A model generated the notes under the pieces. That model saw only the letters and a program-made list of their open reading frames with translations. It was not told the DNA's origin and made no database searches. From NCBI RefSeq assembly GCF_001017575.1, contig NZ_CP011372.1, positions 1,488,001-1,552,000 of the forward strand: a DNA stretch of 64,000 nt, written 5' to 3'. A program made the translations under genes and the position numbers. Shown piece after piece: positions 47,094 to 56,320 of the stretch; positions within the stretch are counted from its first letter, which is position 1; the number at the start of each line of letters is the position of its first letter. The stretch is from Campylobacter lari (lineage in GTDB: Bacteria; Campylobacterota; Campylobacteria; Campylobacterales; Campylobacteraceae).

Positions 47094-48265
47094 TAATCTT
47101 TTACTATATGTCCTACAAATTTAGAATAATTATCAAGTACTAATCCACCTTTTCTAAAACCTAACCCACAACCCTCATAAGCAAAGAAAACTCCTGCTTG
47201 ATAATAATCATTTTCATTTTTATTAAACTCAGCAAATTCTTGATATATAAAGCGATTGTTTTGATAATCTCCCTTTGTTTCAAAACTTACATCTCCATTA
47301 GCTTCTATAATGGAAACATTAGCTCCTTCTCTACCAAAAACAGGTTTTTTAACGCATTTTTTACCCACTAAAGGCTTATCGCTTGTTTCAAGTAATAAAG
47401 GATGATTTGGATAAAGCTCCCATAAAATTTTCATTATACCCTTACTTTGAAACAGTAAAGTATAAGCAGGGTTTAAAATGATTGCTTTTTGATTTTGCAT
47501 GATTTGCGTTAAAAGCATAGCAAGCTCACCCTCTTCTATGGCTATACTTTCCCAAGGAATGAGTTTGAAAAAATACTCAAAATTTACATCATTTTTAAAA
47601 ACACCTTCGGGCGAAAATTCTACTTCATCTATAAAAGAAAACTCACTCTCAAAACCTGCTTCACTAGCAATATGTGCTAAAAGTTTGGTTGTGATCATAT
47701 CCTCATCACTACCTGCGATTGAAGAAAATAATATCTTCCAACCTTCATAATATTTTTCAAACTCACTTACATCTTCTTCTAAAGTGATGAGTCTTTTAAA
47801 GTTATCTTTTAAGGCTTCATATATATTATTAAATTGCGAGCTTTCATCTAGGTTATTTTGCTTTAAAATAGCCCATTGTAAAATAGCACTTTCAAATAAA
47901 GATGTTGGAGTATCAGCATTAAATTCTATTAGCTTTATAGGCTTACCATCAAGCCCACCTGCTAAGTCAAACCTTCCATATAAATGCCAATGCACATCAT
48001 TTTCCCAACTCATCTTAATTGCATCAACTAAATTAAAAGGAATTCCAAGCTCATCAAAACGATTATTATCAATCACTTCTTGCGCAGCAGCTACAAACAT
48101 ATCATAAAGCTCATTCACTGCTTCATAATATGCATTTGCTTCATTTTCCCTCACACAAACTAAGTTAGAATCTAAATAATCACTTCCATCATTATCCGTA
48201 TGCCATGAAAAGCCAATTTGATCTAAGTAAGATTTTTCTAAAGGATTTACTTTTAAAAAATTCAT
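47093..48265 (-). CDS. Glutathionylspermidine synthase-family ATP-grasp enzyme
   Basis: A 390-residue protein matching the C-terminal synthetase part of glutathionylspermidine synthase: LYGRFDLAGGLDGKPIKLIEFNADTPTSLFE at 112-142 in style, and the ATP-binding KPVFGREGANVSII. The amidase domain of the bifunctional E. coli enzyme is missing, as in many bacterial homologues, which ligate unknown amino-acid or polyamine substrates. It begins nine bases after the lipoprotein gene, in one operon. Confidence 0.9.
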   Translation of the reverse strand: MNFLKVNPLEKSYLDQIGFSWHTDNDGSDYLDSNLVCVRENEANAYYEAVNELYDMFVAAAQEVIDNNRFDELGIPFNLVDAIKMSWENDVHWHLYGRFDLAGGLDGKPIKLIEFNADTPTSLFESAILQWAILKQNNLDESSQFNNIYEALKDNFKRLITLEEDVSEFEKYYEGWKILFSSIAGSDEDMITTKLLAHIASEAGFESEFSFIDEVEFSPEGVFKNDVNFEYFFKLIPWESIAIEEGELAMLLTQIMQNQKAIILNPAYTLLFQSKGIMKILWELYPNHPLLLETSDKPLVGKKCVKKPVFGREGANVSIIEANGDVSFETKGDYQNNRFIYQEFAEFNKNENDYYQAGVFFAYEGCGLGFRKGGLVLDNYSKFVGHIVKD

Positions 48266-48274
48266 TTTACACCC

Positions 48275-48892
48275 TTAAGAGCCAAAAGAACTAGAAGAAC
48301 TCGAAGTAGCTTTAGAACCACCGCCAAAAAAGCCTGATTTTTTCGCACTTGAGCCTGAAGTGGCACTTGTGCTTGCTTTATTAAAACTATTTACACTTCT
48401 TTGGTAAGCACTTTGATTTGAAAATGCTCCCCTTTGTTGATTTGCAAAATTTTGATTATTAAAAAGCTTAGAGCCTATCCAACTACCAAGTATAGCACCA
48501 GCTGCACTTGCAAGCAATGTCTCACCTAAAGAAAGTCCTCCGCTGCTCATTTGAGCGTTATTTGGATTTGTTAAATTTGAAGTACCATTGTCTATTTTAG
48601 CAGCTTCTTCTTGGATTAGCTTATCCATTTCTTCTTTACTTAAAACTCTTTCAGTTCCATCAAGTTGTTTTAAAACCACCCTAGTTTCATCACTTGGAAA
48701 TTGATCTTTGATTTTGTATTGATTTGGAGCAGTTTCTTCGATGATAACAAAAGCACCTTGAGTATTTGCTGCTTGGCTTAACGCATTATTAGAATCACTT
48801 GCATTGCTACTACATGCACTTAAAGCACCTGCGCTTATAGCAGCAATACCACTTATCATACTAAGCTTAAGTATAGTTTTAATGTGTTTCAT
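48275..48892 (-). CDS. UPF0323-type lipoprotein
   Basis: A 205-residue lipoprotein with a lipobox at ALSAC (Cys27). A central helical segment (EERVLSKEEMDKLIQEEAAK type) is followed by a Gly/Ala membrane-like stretch (LGETLLASAAGAILGSWIGSKLF, about residues 123-145) and a Ser/Gly-rich tail, ending in a run of Ser. This pattern matches the UPF0323 family of Campylobacter, of unknown function. It leads the operon that continues into the GSP synthase-like gene. Confidence 0.87.
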   Translation of the reverse strand: MKHIKTILKLSMISGIAAISAGALSACSSNASDSNNALSQAANTQGAFVIIEETAPNQYKIKDQFPSDETRVVLKQLDGTERVLSKEEMDKLIQEEAAKIDNGTSNLTNPNNAQMSSGGLSLGETLLASAAGAILGSWIGSKLFNNQNFANQQRGAFSNQSAYQRSVNSFNKASTSATSGSSAKKSGFFGGGSKATSSSSSSFGS

Positions 48893-48967
48893 AATCTTTC
48901 CTATAATTTAATAAGTTTAACTTAAATAAGATTTTAACAAAAAAAGTATTAATAAAAATTAATTGCT

Positions 48968-49573
48968 TTAATTTATCATAGTCATTAAATTACTACTTAA
49001 AATAGACATAGCAAAAACAAAAAATATAAAAGCACTTAAATAATCAATGAGTTTTAAATTCTTTTGATAAATTCTTACCATGAAAGGTTTTGAAAATAGT
49101 AAAGAAACTAAAGAAAAGTAAATTATAGTTTCTAAGATCAAAACAAAAATTAAAACTATCAACATCCACCGCATTTGGGTAAAATCAAAACTTGCAAAAA
49201 CACTAGCAAAATAAAAAATAACTTTTGGATTAGATAAATTTGTAATCATCCCGCTTAAAAATGCAGATATGTGAGTTTTTTGAACTTTTATATTACCTAT
49301 TTTTGCATTTTTGTAAATTCTATAAGCTAAATACAAAAGATAACAAGCCCCAAAACTTGATAAAGCAATCTGCAAAAATGGAAATTGATGAAAAATCACA
49401 CTCAAACCAAGTATAGAAAATATAATCCACAAACTCATAGCCAAACTCACGCCCAAGCTAGCTTTTAAAGCACTTTTAATACCTTCTCTTAAAGCATAAG
49501 AACTTACTAAGAAAAAATCAGGTCCTGGTAAAATAAGTCCAAAAAAATGAATGATTAAAATCCAAAGAAACAT
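48968..49573 (-). CDS. LysE/RhtB family amino-acid exporter
   Basis: A 201-residue inner-membrane protein with about six hydrophobic segments. The family signature is at the N-terminus: GLILPGPDFFLVSSYALREG, then KASLGVSLAM. Asn-Leu-Ser-Asn-Pro-Lys in GMITNLSNPKVIFYF is the second conserved block. It probably exports an amino acid or derivative. It follows the rpsU terminator, so it has its own promoter or depends on read-through. Confidence 0.92.
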   Translation of the reverse strand: MFLWILIIHFFGLILPGPDFFLVSSYALREGIKSALKASLGVSLAMSLWIIFSILGLSVIFHQFPFLQIALSSFGACYLLYLAYRIYKNAKIGNIKVQKTHISAFLSGMITNLSNPKVIFYFASVFASFDFTQMRWMLIVLIFVLILETIIYFSLVSLLFSKPFMVRIYQKNLKLIDYLSAFIFFVFAMSILSSNLMTMIN

Positions 49574-49588
49574 AAGTAATCAATGAAG

Positions 49589-49613
49589 AAAAGCCGATTT
49601 CTCGGCTTTTTGG
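49589..49613. terminator. Terminator of rpsU (minus strand)
   Basis: AAAAGCCGA, TTTC loop, TCGGCTTTT is a strong stem directly after the rpsU stop. A-runs and T-runs on both sides make it usable in either direction. Confidence 0.88.
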
Positions 49614-49615
49614 TA

Positions 49616-49828
49616 TTAGAGTCTTGACTCGTAGCGTCTAAGCATATAAAGTCTTTTAAGCATTTTTTTGCGTGCTGAAATTTTTTGTTTTTTGCGAATT
49701 TCAGTCATAGGCTCAAAAAATCTTCTTGCGCGAACTTCAGTAACAACTAGATTTCTATCTACTTGTTTTTTGAATTTTCTATATGCTTCATCAAAAGACT
49801 CATTAGGATGTACCTTAATTCCTGGCAC
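49616..49828 (-). CDS. rpsU: 30S ribosomal protein S21
   Basis: A 70-residue basic protein: [20 protein letters not shown], then [21 protein letters not shown] and an Arg/Lys-rich tail ([17 protein letters not shown]). S21 helps initiation at the 16S 3' end. The start is GTG (49828), giving M-PGIKV; in-frame GTGs at 49840 and 49837 would add three or four residues, but AAGGTGG is best spaced for 49828. Confidence 0.96.
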   Translation of the reverse strand: MPGIKVHPNESFDEAYRKFKKQVDRNLVVTEVRARRFFEPMTEIRKKQKISARKKMLKRLYMLRRYESRL

Positions 49829-50013
49829 GACCCTCACCACCTTTCTTAAATAAAATTAAAAAAAGGATTATATCACAATTTCACTTGAAAATAAAATTTA
49901 TTTTTGTAATAATTACATAAATAAAAATTAAACATAAATTCTTAATTAAGACAAAGTTTGGTTTAATTTTTCTAGTACTACAATTAAAAAAATATTTCTC
50001 AAGGAAAATAAAA

Positions 50014-51387
50014 ATGAGTGCTTGTATTACCAACTATACTAAAAAAAGGTATATAGCTTATATCATTTCTATGATTATTTTCATAGCGTTACCTTTTGTC
50101 AAAATCAATGGAAATCATTTCTTTTTATTAAGTTTTGACCATAAAAAACTTAATTTATTTTTTATTGCTTTTGATACCCAAGAGCTTTATTTAATGCCTT
50201 TTGTTATCATGGGTATGTTTTTAACTATACTTTTTGTTACCACTCTAGCAGGAAGAATTTGGTGTGCTTGGAGCTGTCCTCAAACTATTGCTAGAGTTAT
50301 TTATAGAGATTTATTGCAAACAAAAATCTTTAAAATTCACAAAAGCACCGCAAACAAACAAAAACAAGCTGATGGATTTTTTGTTCAAAAAGTTTTAAGT
50401 ATTGTGATTTTTTATCTTTTTTCTCTATTAATGATGAGTGCATTTTTATGGTATTTTGTACCACCTGAAGATTTTTTTGTATATATTCAAAATCCTGCTG
50501 ATCATTTATTGCTTTTGGGGATTTTGTTTTGTGCTTCTTTGGCCTTTACTTTTGATATAGTGTATTTGGGCGAAAAATTTTGTGTTTATGTATGTCCTTA
50601 TGCAAGAATTCAATCTGTAATGTTTGACAATAACACCGTTCAAGTTATTTATGATGATAAAAGAGGCGGTGTGATTTATGATGGACATACTAAACTTTAC
50701 CAAAAACCACCACAAGGTGAATGCATAGGTTGTGAAGCCTGTGTAAAAATTTGCCCTACTCATATAGATATACGCCAAGGAATGCAACTTGAGTGTATTA
50801 ACTGTCTTGAATGTGCTGATGCTTGTTCAAAAATTCAAGCTAAATTTGATCGCCCTAGTTTGATTAACTGGACTAGTGCAAAAGCTATTGAAACAAGAGA
50901 AAAAGTAAGGTACTTTAGATTTAGAACCATCGGGTATTTAGTAGTTTTATGTGGTGTTTTTGCGGCCTTAGTTTTAATGGGTAGCAAAAAAGAAAATATG
51001 CTTTTAAATATCAATCGCTCCAGCGAGCTTTATCAAGTAAGAAAAACACATGATGGAGATTTATTAATCACTAATGCTTATGTATTTTTATTCCAAAACA
51101 CAGATAATAAAACTCATGAGTATTATTTTGATGTGAAATTACAAGGAATTGATGATGGTTTAGAAATCATTAGACCAAAAAAATCTTTTAAATTAAAAGC
51201 CGGTGAAAAAGATAAACAAATAGTTGTTTTAAAAGCTACCAAAAAACTAGCAAATAATGATAGAAAAGATACAGTAATACCTTTAACCATTAAAGCTTAT
51301 GCGCTTGATGATAAAAATATCGTTATTACAAGAGAAAGTAATTTTGTCTATCCAAAAAATTCTGTTTTAAAACACAAAAAACATTGA
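50014..51387 (+). CDS. ccoG: Cytochrome oxidase accessory Fe-S protein CcoG
   Basis: A 457-residue membrane ferredoxin of the RdxA/FixG family. About five membrane segments, with cysteine motifs WCAWSCPQTI and FCVYVCPYARIQ on the loops, then a double 4Fe-4S module ECIGCEACVKICPTHIDI and CINCLECADACSK (about 243-275). The last 120 residues form the periplasmic Ig-like FixG domain. It assists copper handling in assembly of cbb3 oxidase. AAGGA precedes the ATG. Its stop lies just before cmeR. Confidence 0.94.
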   Translation: MSACITNYTKKRYIAYIISMIIFIALPFVKINGNHFFLLSFDHKKLNLFFIAFDTQELYLMPFVIMGMFLTILFVTTLAGRIWCAWSCPQTIARVIYRDLLQTKIFKIHKSTANKQKQADGFFVQKVLSIVIFYLFSLLMMSAFLWYFVPPEDFFVYIQNPADHLLLLGILFCASLAFTFDIVYLGEKFCVYVCPYARIQSVMFDNNTVQVIYDDKRGGVIYDGHTKLYQKPPQGECIGCEACVKICPTHIDIRQGMQLECINCLECADACSKIQAKFDRPSLINWTSAKAIETREKVRYFRFRTIGYLVVLCGVFAALVLMGSKKENMLLNINRSSELYQVRKTHDGDLLITNAYVFLFQNTDNKTHEYYFDVKLQGIDDGLEIIRPKKSFKLKAGEKDKQIVVLKATKKLANNDRKDTVIPLTIKAYALDDKNIVITRESNFVYPKNSVLKHKKH

Positions 51388-51389
51388 AA

Positions 51390-52013
51390 ATGAAAAAAAA
51401 ACTTTCTACTAAATCTCAAGCAAGACTTGAGAAAATCAAACAAATTGCTTCAGAATCATTTTTAAAAAATGGTTATGAAGCAACCAATCTTAAAGACATT
51501 ATTAAACAAACCGGTGGATCTTTTTCTAGTGTTTATGAGCACTTTAAAAGTAAAGAAGGTTTATTTGAAGAAATACTAAATGATTTTGCCGAAAATCATT
51601 TCTTAGCTAATTTAAAAAAAAATATGAAAATCACGAATGAATTAAGCTTAGAAGAATATTTATATCAGTATTCCTTGGCTTATTTAAAAATTTTCAACAA
51701 CAAAAAAACCATTTCTATAGTAAGACTTCTATACTCTCAAATTTATAATGATAAATTTGATTTTTCCTCATGGTTTAAAGGTAATAATCGCAAAGAAGTT
51801 GAAAATGTTTTACGAAAAAGATTTGAAATGGAAAATGAGCATTTAGCTAACAATGCTGAATTTTTAAGTGTTACATTTTGTGCTATGTTAAGAGGAACTT
51901 TTTTTATGCAAAGTATTTTTGGAAATAAAGTACTAATGAATAAAAAAGAGCAAGAAGAGCATGCATCAAAAATCGTAAAACTTTTTATTAGTGGGGTTAT
52001 TAACTTTAATTAA
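51390..52013 (+). CDS. cmeR: TetR-family repressor CmeR
   Basis: A 207-residue TetR regulator. The N-terminal HTH runs about residues 14-60: KIKQIASESFLKNGYEATNL and IIKQTGGSFSSVYEHFKSKEGLF; the rest is the ligand-binding helical domain. By position upstream of cmeABC it is CmeR, the local repressor that bile salts relieve. The sequence differs considerably from the C. jejuni protein as I recall it. ATG 51390 is preferred to TTG 51384, which overlaps the ccoG stop; neither has a strong ribosome site. Confidence 0.88.
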   Translation: MKKKLSTKSQARLEKIKQIASESFLKNGYEATNLKDIIKQTGGSFSSVYEHFKSKEGLFEEILNDFAENHFLANLKKNMKITNELSLEEYLYQYSLAYLKIFNNKKTISIVRLLYSQIYNDKFDFSSWFKGNNRKEVENVLRKRFEMENEHLANNAEFLSVTFCAMLRGTFFMQSIFGNKVLMNKKEQEEHASKIVKLFISGVINFN

Positions 52014-52048
52014 CTATATATTGATAGAATAATTATGCATATATTTTT

Positions 52049-52062
52049 GTAATATAAATTAC
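52049..52062 (+). promoter_or_regulatory. Candidate CmeR operator
   Basis: GTAATATAAATTAC is a 5-4-5 palindrome in the 87-base cmeR-cmeA gap, 38 bases before cmeA. It resembles the inverted repeat that CmeR binds in C. jejuni (TGTAATA/TATTACA type). Binding is inferred. Confidence 0.6.
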
Positions 52063-52100
52063 TTTTTTATTGAGCTAAATAAATAATTTTAAGGAAACCA

Positions 52101-53198
52101 ATGAAAACAAAACTTTTAACTCTAGCTTGTGCTTCACTTATCTTTGTAGCATGTTCAGATGATAAAAACGCACAAGTTAAACAACTCCCTCCCCAACCTG
52201 TAAGCATTATGACTATGCAAAGTGCTAATTTACCTTTAGAATTTACTTATCCTGCAAGATTAAGCACTGAATTAGATGTGATAATCAAGCCTAAAGTAAG
52301 CGGTGAAATCAAAGCAAAATATTTCAAAAGTGGTCAAGCTGTTAAAAAAGGCGATAAACTTTTTCTTATAGAACCTGATAAATATCAAGCAAGCGTAAAT
52401 ATGGCTTATGGAGAAGCCTTAGTTGCAAGAGCAAATTTTGATGATGCTGAAAAAAATTTCAAAAGAGATCAAATTCTAATAGAAAAGAATGCTATTTCAC
52501 AAAAAGAATTCGATGCAAGTTTAGCTAAATTTAACTCCACAAAAGCTAATTTAGAAAGTGCTAGAGCAAAACTTGCTAATGCAAGATTAGACTTAAAATA
52601 CACTGTAGTAAGTGCTCCATTTGATGGGGTTTTAGGAGATGCACTGATGGATGTAGGTGATTATGTAAATGCCTCTTCTACTGAGCTTGTGCGTATTACA
52701 AACATTAACCCTATCTTTGCAGATTTTTATATTTCTGATGTAGATAAAATTAATATGAATAAAAATATTCAAAGTGGAAATTGGCAGTTAGAAAACATTC
52801 AAGTGCAAGCTAATGTTGGTGGAGAACTTTTTAATGGAAAATTATATTTTATAGATAGCGTTATAGACACTCGCAGTGGCGGGGTAAAAGCAAAGGCTAT
52901 TTTTGACAATAATAACTCAAGTTTAATGCCTGGTTCTTTTGCAAATGTTCATGTTAGTGGTTTTGTTCAAAAAGACGGGTTTGAAATTCCTCAAGTTGCT
53001 CTTTTACAAGATGATAGTGCTACTTATGTTTATACTTTAGTAGATGGAAAAGTGGTTAAAACCATTGTTAATGTTATCTATCAAACCCCTGATAGAGCAG
53101 TTATTGATAAGGGATTAAAAAATGGCGATAAAGTGATTTTAAATAACTTCAAAAAAATACGTCCCGGTGCAAGCGTTAGCGTAATGGAGAATAAATAA
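52101..53198 (+). CDS. cmeA: Multidrug efflux periplasmic adaptor CmeA
   Basis: A 365-residue lipoprotein (lipobox FVAC, Cys18) of the membrane fusion family. Barrel-sandwich (lipoyl) halves are seen around VIIKPKVSGEIKAKYFKSGQ and YTVVSAPFDGVLGDALMDVG, separated by an alpha-hairpin with many Ala/Lys/Asn (about residues 105-160). It links the pump CmeB to the outer-membrane channel CmeC. The stop overlaps the cmeB start by one base. Confidence 0.96.
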   Translation: MKTKLLTLACASLIFVACSDDKNAQVKQLPPQPVSIMTMQSANLPLEFTYPARLSTELDVIIKPKVSGEIKAKYFKSGQAVKKGDKLFLIEPDKYQASVNMAYGEALVARANFDDAEKNFKRDQILIEKNAISQKEFDASLAKFNSTKANLESARAKLANARLDLKYTVVSAPFDGVLGDALMDVGDYVNASSTELVRITNINPIFADFYISDVDKINMNKNIQSGNWQLENIQVQANVGGELFNGKLYFIDSVIDTRSGGVKAKAIFDNNNSSLMPGSFANVHVSGFVQKDGFEIPQVALLQDDSATYVYTLVDGKVVKTIVNVIYQTPDRAVIDKGLKNGDKVILNNFKKIRPGASVSVMENK

Positions 53199-56100
53199 TG
53201 TTTTCTAAATTTTTTATAGAAAGACCTGTATTTGCTTCTGTTGTAGCTATTATCATTTCTTTAGCAGGGATTATAGGCCTTTATTCTTTGCCTGTAGAGC
53301 AATACCCTTCTCTAACTCCACCTGTTGTAAAAGTAAGTGCAAATTACTCAGGTGCTGATGCTCAAACGGTGGCTCAAACAGTTGCCATTCCTCTTGAAGA
53401 TGCTATCAATGGGGTTGAAAATATGATTTATATGGATTCAACCTCAAGTTCTTCAGGAGATATGAGTTTAAGTGTATATTTTAACATAGGTACAGATCCT
53501 GACCAAGCAACAGTTGATGTTAATAACAGAATTTCAGCTGCCATGGCAAAACTGCCTGAAGATGTTAAAAAAACCGGTGTTAGTGTAAGAAAAACTGGTT
53601 CAAGCATCTTAGAAGTTGCTACTTTATACTCACCTGATGGCTCTATGGATTCACTCGAAGTGTATAATTATGCTGCATTAAATATCTTAGATGATCTTGC
53701 TAGGGTTCCTGGTGTAGGTAATGCTGTAGCTATTGGTTCAAGAAATTATTCTATGAGAATTTGGCTCAATCCTGACTTATTAAACAAATATCAAGTTACT
53801 GCTACTGATGTGATTGCCGCAGTTAGCGAGCAAAATGCTCAATATGCTACTGGTAAGATAGGCCAAGAACCTGTAGTGGAAAGATCTCCTTATGTGTATT
53901 CAGTCACTATGCAAGGGCGGTTAAAAAACACCAAAGAATTTGAAGAAATTATCATAAGAGCAAATAGTGATGGTTCTTTTTTAAGACTTAAAGATGTAGC
54001 TGAAGTATCTTTGGGCTCAAGAGAATATACTTTTAATGGTAGATTAAATGGTAAAAACGCTACTCCTATTTTGATTTTCTTGCAAACTGGAGCAAATGCT
54101 GTAAATACAGCTGATTTAGTACAAAAGAAACTAGAAGAACTTTCAAAAAATTTTCCAGAAGGTTTAGATTATAAAATACCTTACGATACTACTTTATTTG
54201 TAAAAGCTTCAATCAAAGAAGTTGTAAAAACCTTTTTTGAAGCACTTATTTTGGTTGTAATTGTAATGTATTTATTCTTAAAAAATTTCCGTTCAACCAT
54301 CATACCTATGATTGCTGTGCCTGTTTCTATTTTAGGAACTTTTGCAGGATTATATGTCTTAGGTTTTAGTATTAATTTGCTTACACTTTTTGCCTTAGTA
54401 CTCGCCATTGGTATTGTTGTTGATGATGCAATTATTGTGGTTGAAAATATCGATAGAATTATGCATGAAGATCCTAATATAAGCATAAAAGAAGCAGCTA
54501 TTAAAGCAATGGATGAAGTTGCTGCACCTGTTGTATCTATCGTTCTTGTACTTTGTGCAGTATTTATACCTGTTTCATTTATATCCGGTTTTGTGGGCGA
54601 AATTCAAAAACAATTTGCTATAACCCTAGCAATTTCAGTTACAATTTCAGGTTTTGTAGCTTTAACACTAACTCCATCTTTATGTGCGATTTTTTTAAGA
54701 AGAAATGAAGGGGAGCCATTTTATTTAGTTAAAAAATTCAATCATATTTTTGATTGGTCTACTGAAGTTTTTGGAGCCGGTGTAGCTTATATACTTAAAA
54801 GAACTGTGCGTTTTGTTATAATATTTTTTATTCTAATAGGCGGTTTATACGGACTATTTAAATTAGTACCTAATTCACTCGTTCCAACCGAAGATCAAGG
54901 ATACTTTTTAACTATTGTTAATCTACCTGCAGCATCTTCTCTTAATAGAACTACTCAATCAATGGATGCTATGACTGAAGAAATTCGTAAGAATGAAAAT
55001 ATAACAGATGCTGTAGGTCTTATAGGTTATGATCTTTTTACAGGCTCTTTAAAAGAAAATGCTGGTGCTATATTTGTAATGCTTAAAAATTGGAACGATA
55101 GAAGCACTAGTAGTTTTGATTTAACAGGAATGTATAATAAACAATATTTCTTAAATCCGAATTTCCAAACTTTCTTTGTTAATCCACCACCAATCCAAGG
55201 TTTAAGTTTAACCGGTGGTTTTGAAATGTATGCACAAAATCGTGGTGGTAAAAGCTATGATGAAATTCAAGCAGATGTAAATAAATTAGTTGAAGCAGCA
55301 AATAAACGTCCTGAACTTAACAATGTAAGAACGACACTTGATACTAATTTTCCACAATTAAAATTAGAAATTGATCGTGACAAAGTAAAACTTTATGGTT
55401 TAAATTTAGCAGATGTATTTAGCACGCTAAATGCTACTATAGGAACTTATTATGTGAATGATTTTTCTATGCTTGGGAAAAATTATCGTGTAAATATTAG
55501 CGCCATAGGAGATTTTAGAAATACACAAAATGCATTAAAGAATATTTTCGTTAGAGCAAAAGATGGCTCTATGATAGCCCTAGATAGCGTTTTAACCCTC
55601 CATAGAGGTGTTGGACCTGATGATGTAAAACGCTTTAATATGTTCCCATCAGCACTAGTGCAAGGTGATCCTGCTCCAGGCTATACCTCAGGACAAGCCA
55701 TTGATGCTATTGCACAAGTTGCTAAAGAAACTTTAGGAGAGGATTATTCTATTGCTTGGGCAGGTTCAGCTTATCAAGAAGTTACAAGTAGTGGCGCAGG
55801 ACAAATAGCATTTATGTTAGGACTTTTATTTGTATTTTTGATTCTAGCAGCTCAGTATGAAAGATGGCTCATGCCTTTAGCAGTAATCACTGCTGTGCCT
55901 TTTGCGGTGTTTGGTTCTTTACTTCTTGTATGGCTTAGAGGCTTAGAAAATGATATATATTTTCAAACAGGACTTTTACTTTTAATAGGTCTTTCAGCTA
56001 AAAACGCTATTTTGATTGTTGAGTTTGCTATGGAAGAACATCTTAAAAAAGGAAAAAGTATTTTTGAAGCTTCTATTAGTGCAGCTAAGTTAAGATTTAG

Positions 56101-56320
56101 ACCTATTGTAATGACTTCATTAGCATTTATTTGTGGTATTTTACCTTTATATTTTGCTTATGGAGCAGGAAGCGCAAGTCGTCATGCAATAGGTACAGGT
56201 GTTATAGGGGGTATGATAGCAGCTTCCACCATAGCTATTTTCTTTGTACCTTTATTTTTCTATTTACTAGAAAGTTTTAATCAATGGCTTGATAAAAAAA
56301 GAGGTAAAAAACATGTATAA
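53198..56320 (+). CDS. cmeB: RND multidrug efflux pump CmeB
   Basis: A 1040-residue RND transporter of standard length with 12 membrane segments and two large periplasmic loops. The proton relay Asp pair lies in GIVVDDAIIVVENIDR (residues 409-410). The N-terminus FFIERPVFASVVAIIISLAG and the GLSAKNAILIVEFA segment (near 930) are characteristic. CmeABC exports bile salts and many antibiotics in Campylobacter. Its last eight bases overlap cmeC. Confidence 0.97.
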   Translation: MFSKFFIERPVFASVVAIIISLAGIIGLYSLPVEQYPSLTPPVVKVSANYSGADAQTVAQTVAIPLEDAINGVENMIYMDSTSSSSGDMSLSVYFNIGTDPDQATVDVNNRISAAMAKLPEDVKKTGVSVRKTGSSILEVATLYSPDGSMDSLEVYNYAALNILDDLARVPGVGNAVAIGSRNYSMRIWLNPDLLNKYQVTATDVIAAVSEQNAQYATGKIGQEPVVERSPYVYSVTMQGRLKNTKEFEEIIIRANSDGSFLRLKDVAEVSLGSREYTFNGRLNGKNATPILIFLQTGANAVNTADLVQKKLEELSKNFPEGLDYKIPYDTTLFVKASIKEVVKTFFEALILVVIVMYLFLKNFRSTIIPMIAVPVSILGTFAGLYVLGFSINLLTLFALVLAIGIVVDDAIIVVENIDRIMHEDPNISIKEAAIKAMDEVAAPVVSIVLVLCAVFIPVSFISGFVGEIQKQFAITLAISVTISGFVALTLTPSLCAIFLRRNEGEPFYLVKKFNHIFDWSTEVFGAGVAYILKRTVRFVIIFFILIGGLYGLFKLVPNSLVPTEDQGYFLTIVNLPAASSLNRTTQSMDAMTEEIRKNENITDAVGLIGYDLFTGSLKENAGAIFVMLKNWNDRSTSSFDLTGMYNKQYFLNPNFQTFFVNPPPIQGLSLTGGFEMYAQNRGGKSYDEIQADVNKLVEAANKRPELNNVRTTLDTNFPQLKLEIDRDKVKLYGLNLADVFSTLNATIGTYYVNDFSMLGKNYRVNISAIGDFRNTQNALKNIFVRAKDGSMIALDSVLTLHRGVGPDDVKRFNMFPSALVQGDPAPGYTSGQAIDAIAQVAKETLGEDYSIAWAGSAYQEVTSSGAGQIAFMLGLLFVFLILAAQYERWLMPLAVITAVPFAVFGSLLLVWLRGLENDIYFQTGLLLLIGLSAKNAILIVEFAMEEHLKKGKSIFEASISAAKLRFRPIVMTSLAFICGILPLYFAYGAGSASRHAIGTGVIGGMIAASTIAIFFVPLFFYLLESFNQWLDKKRGKKHV

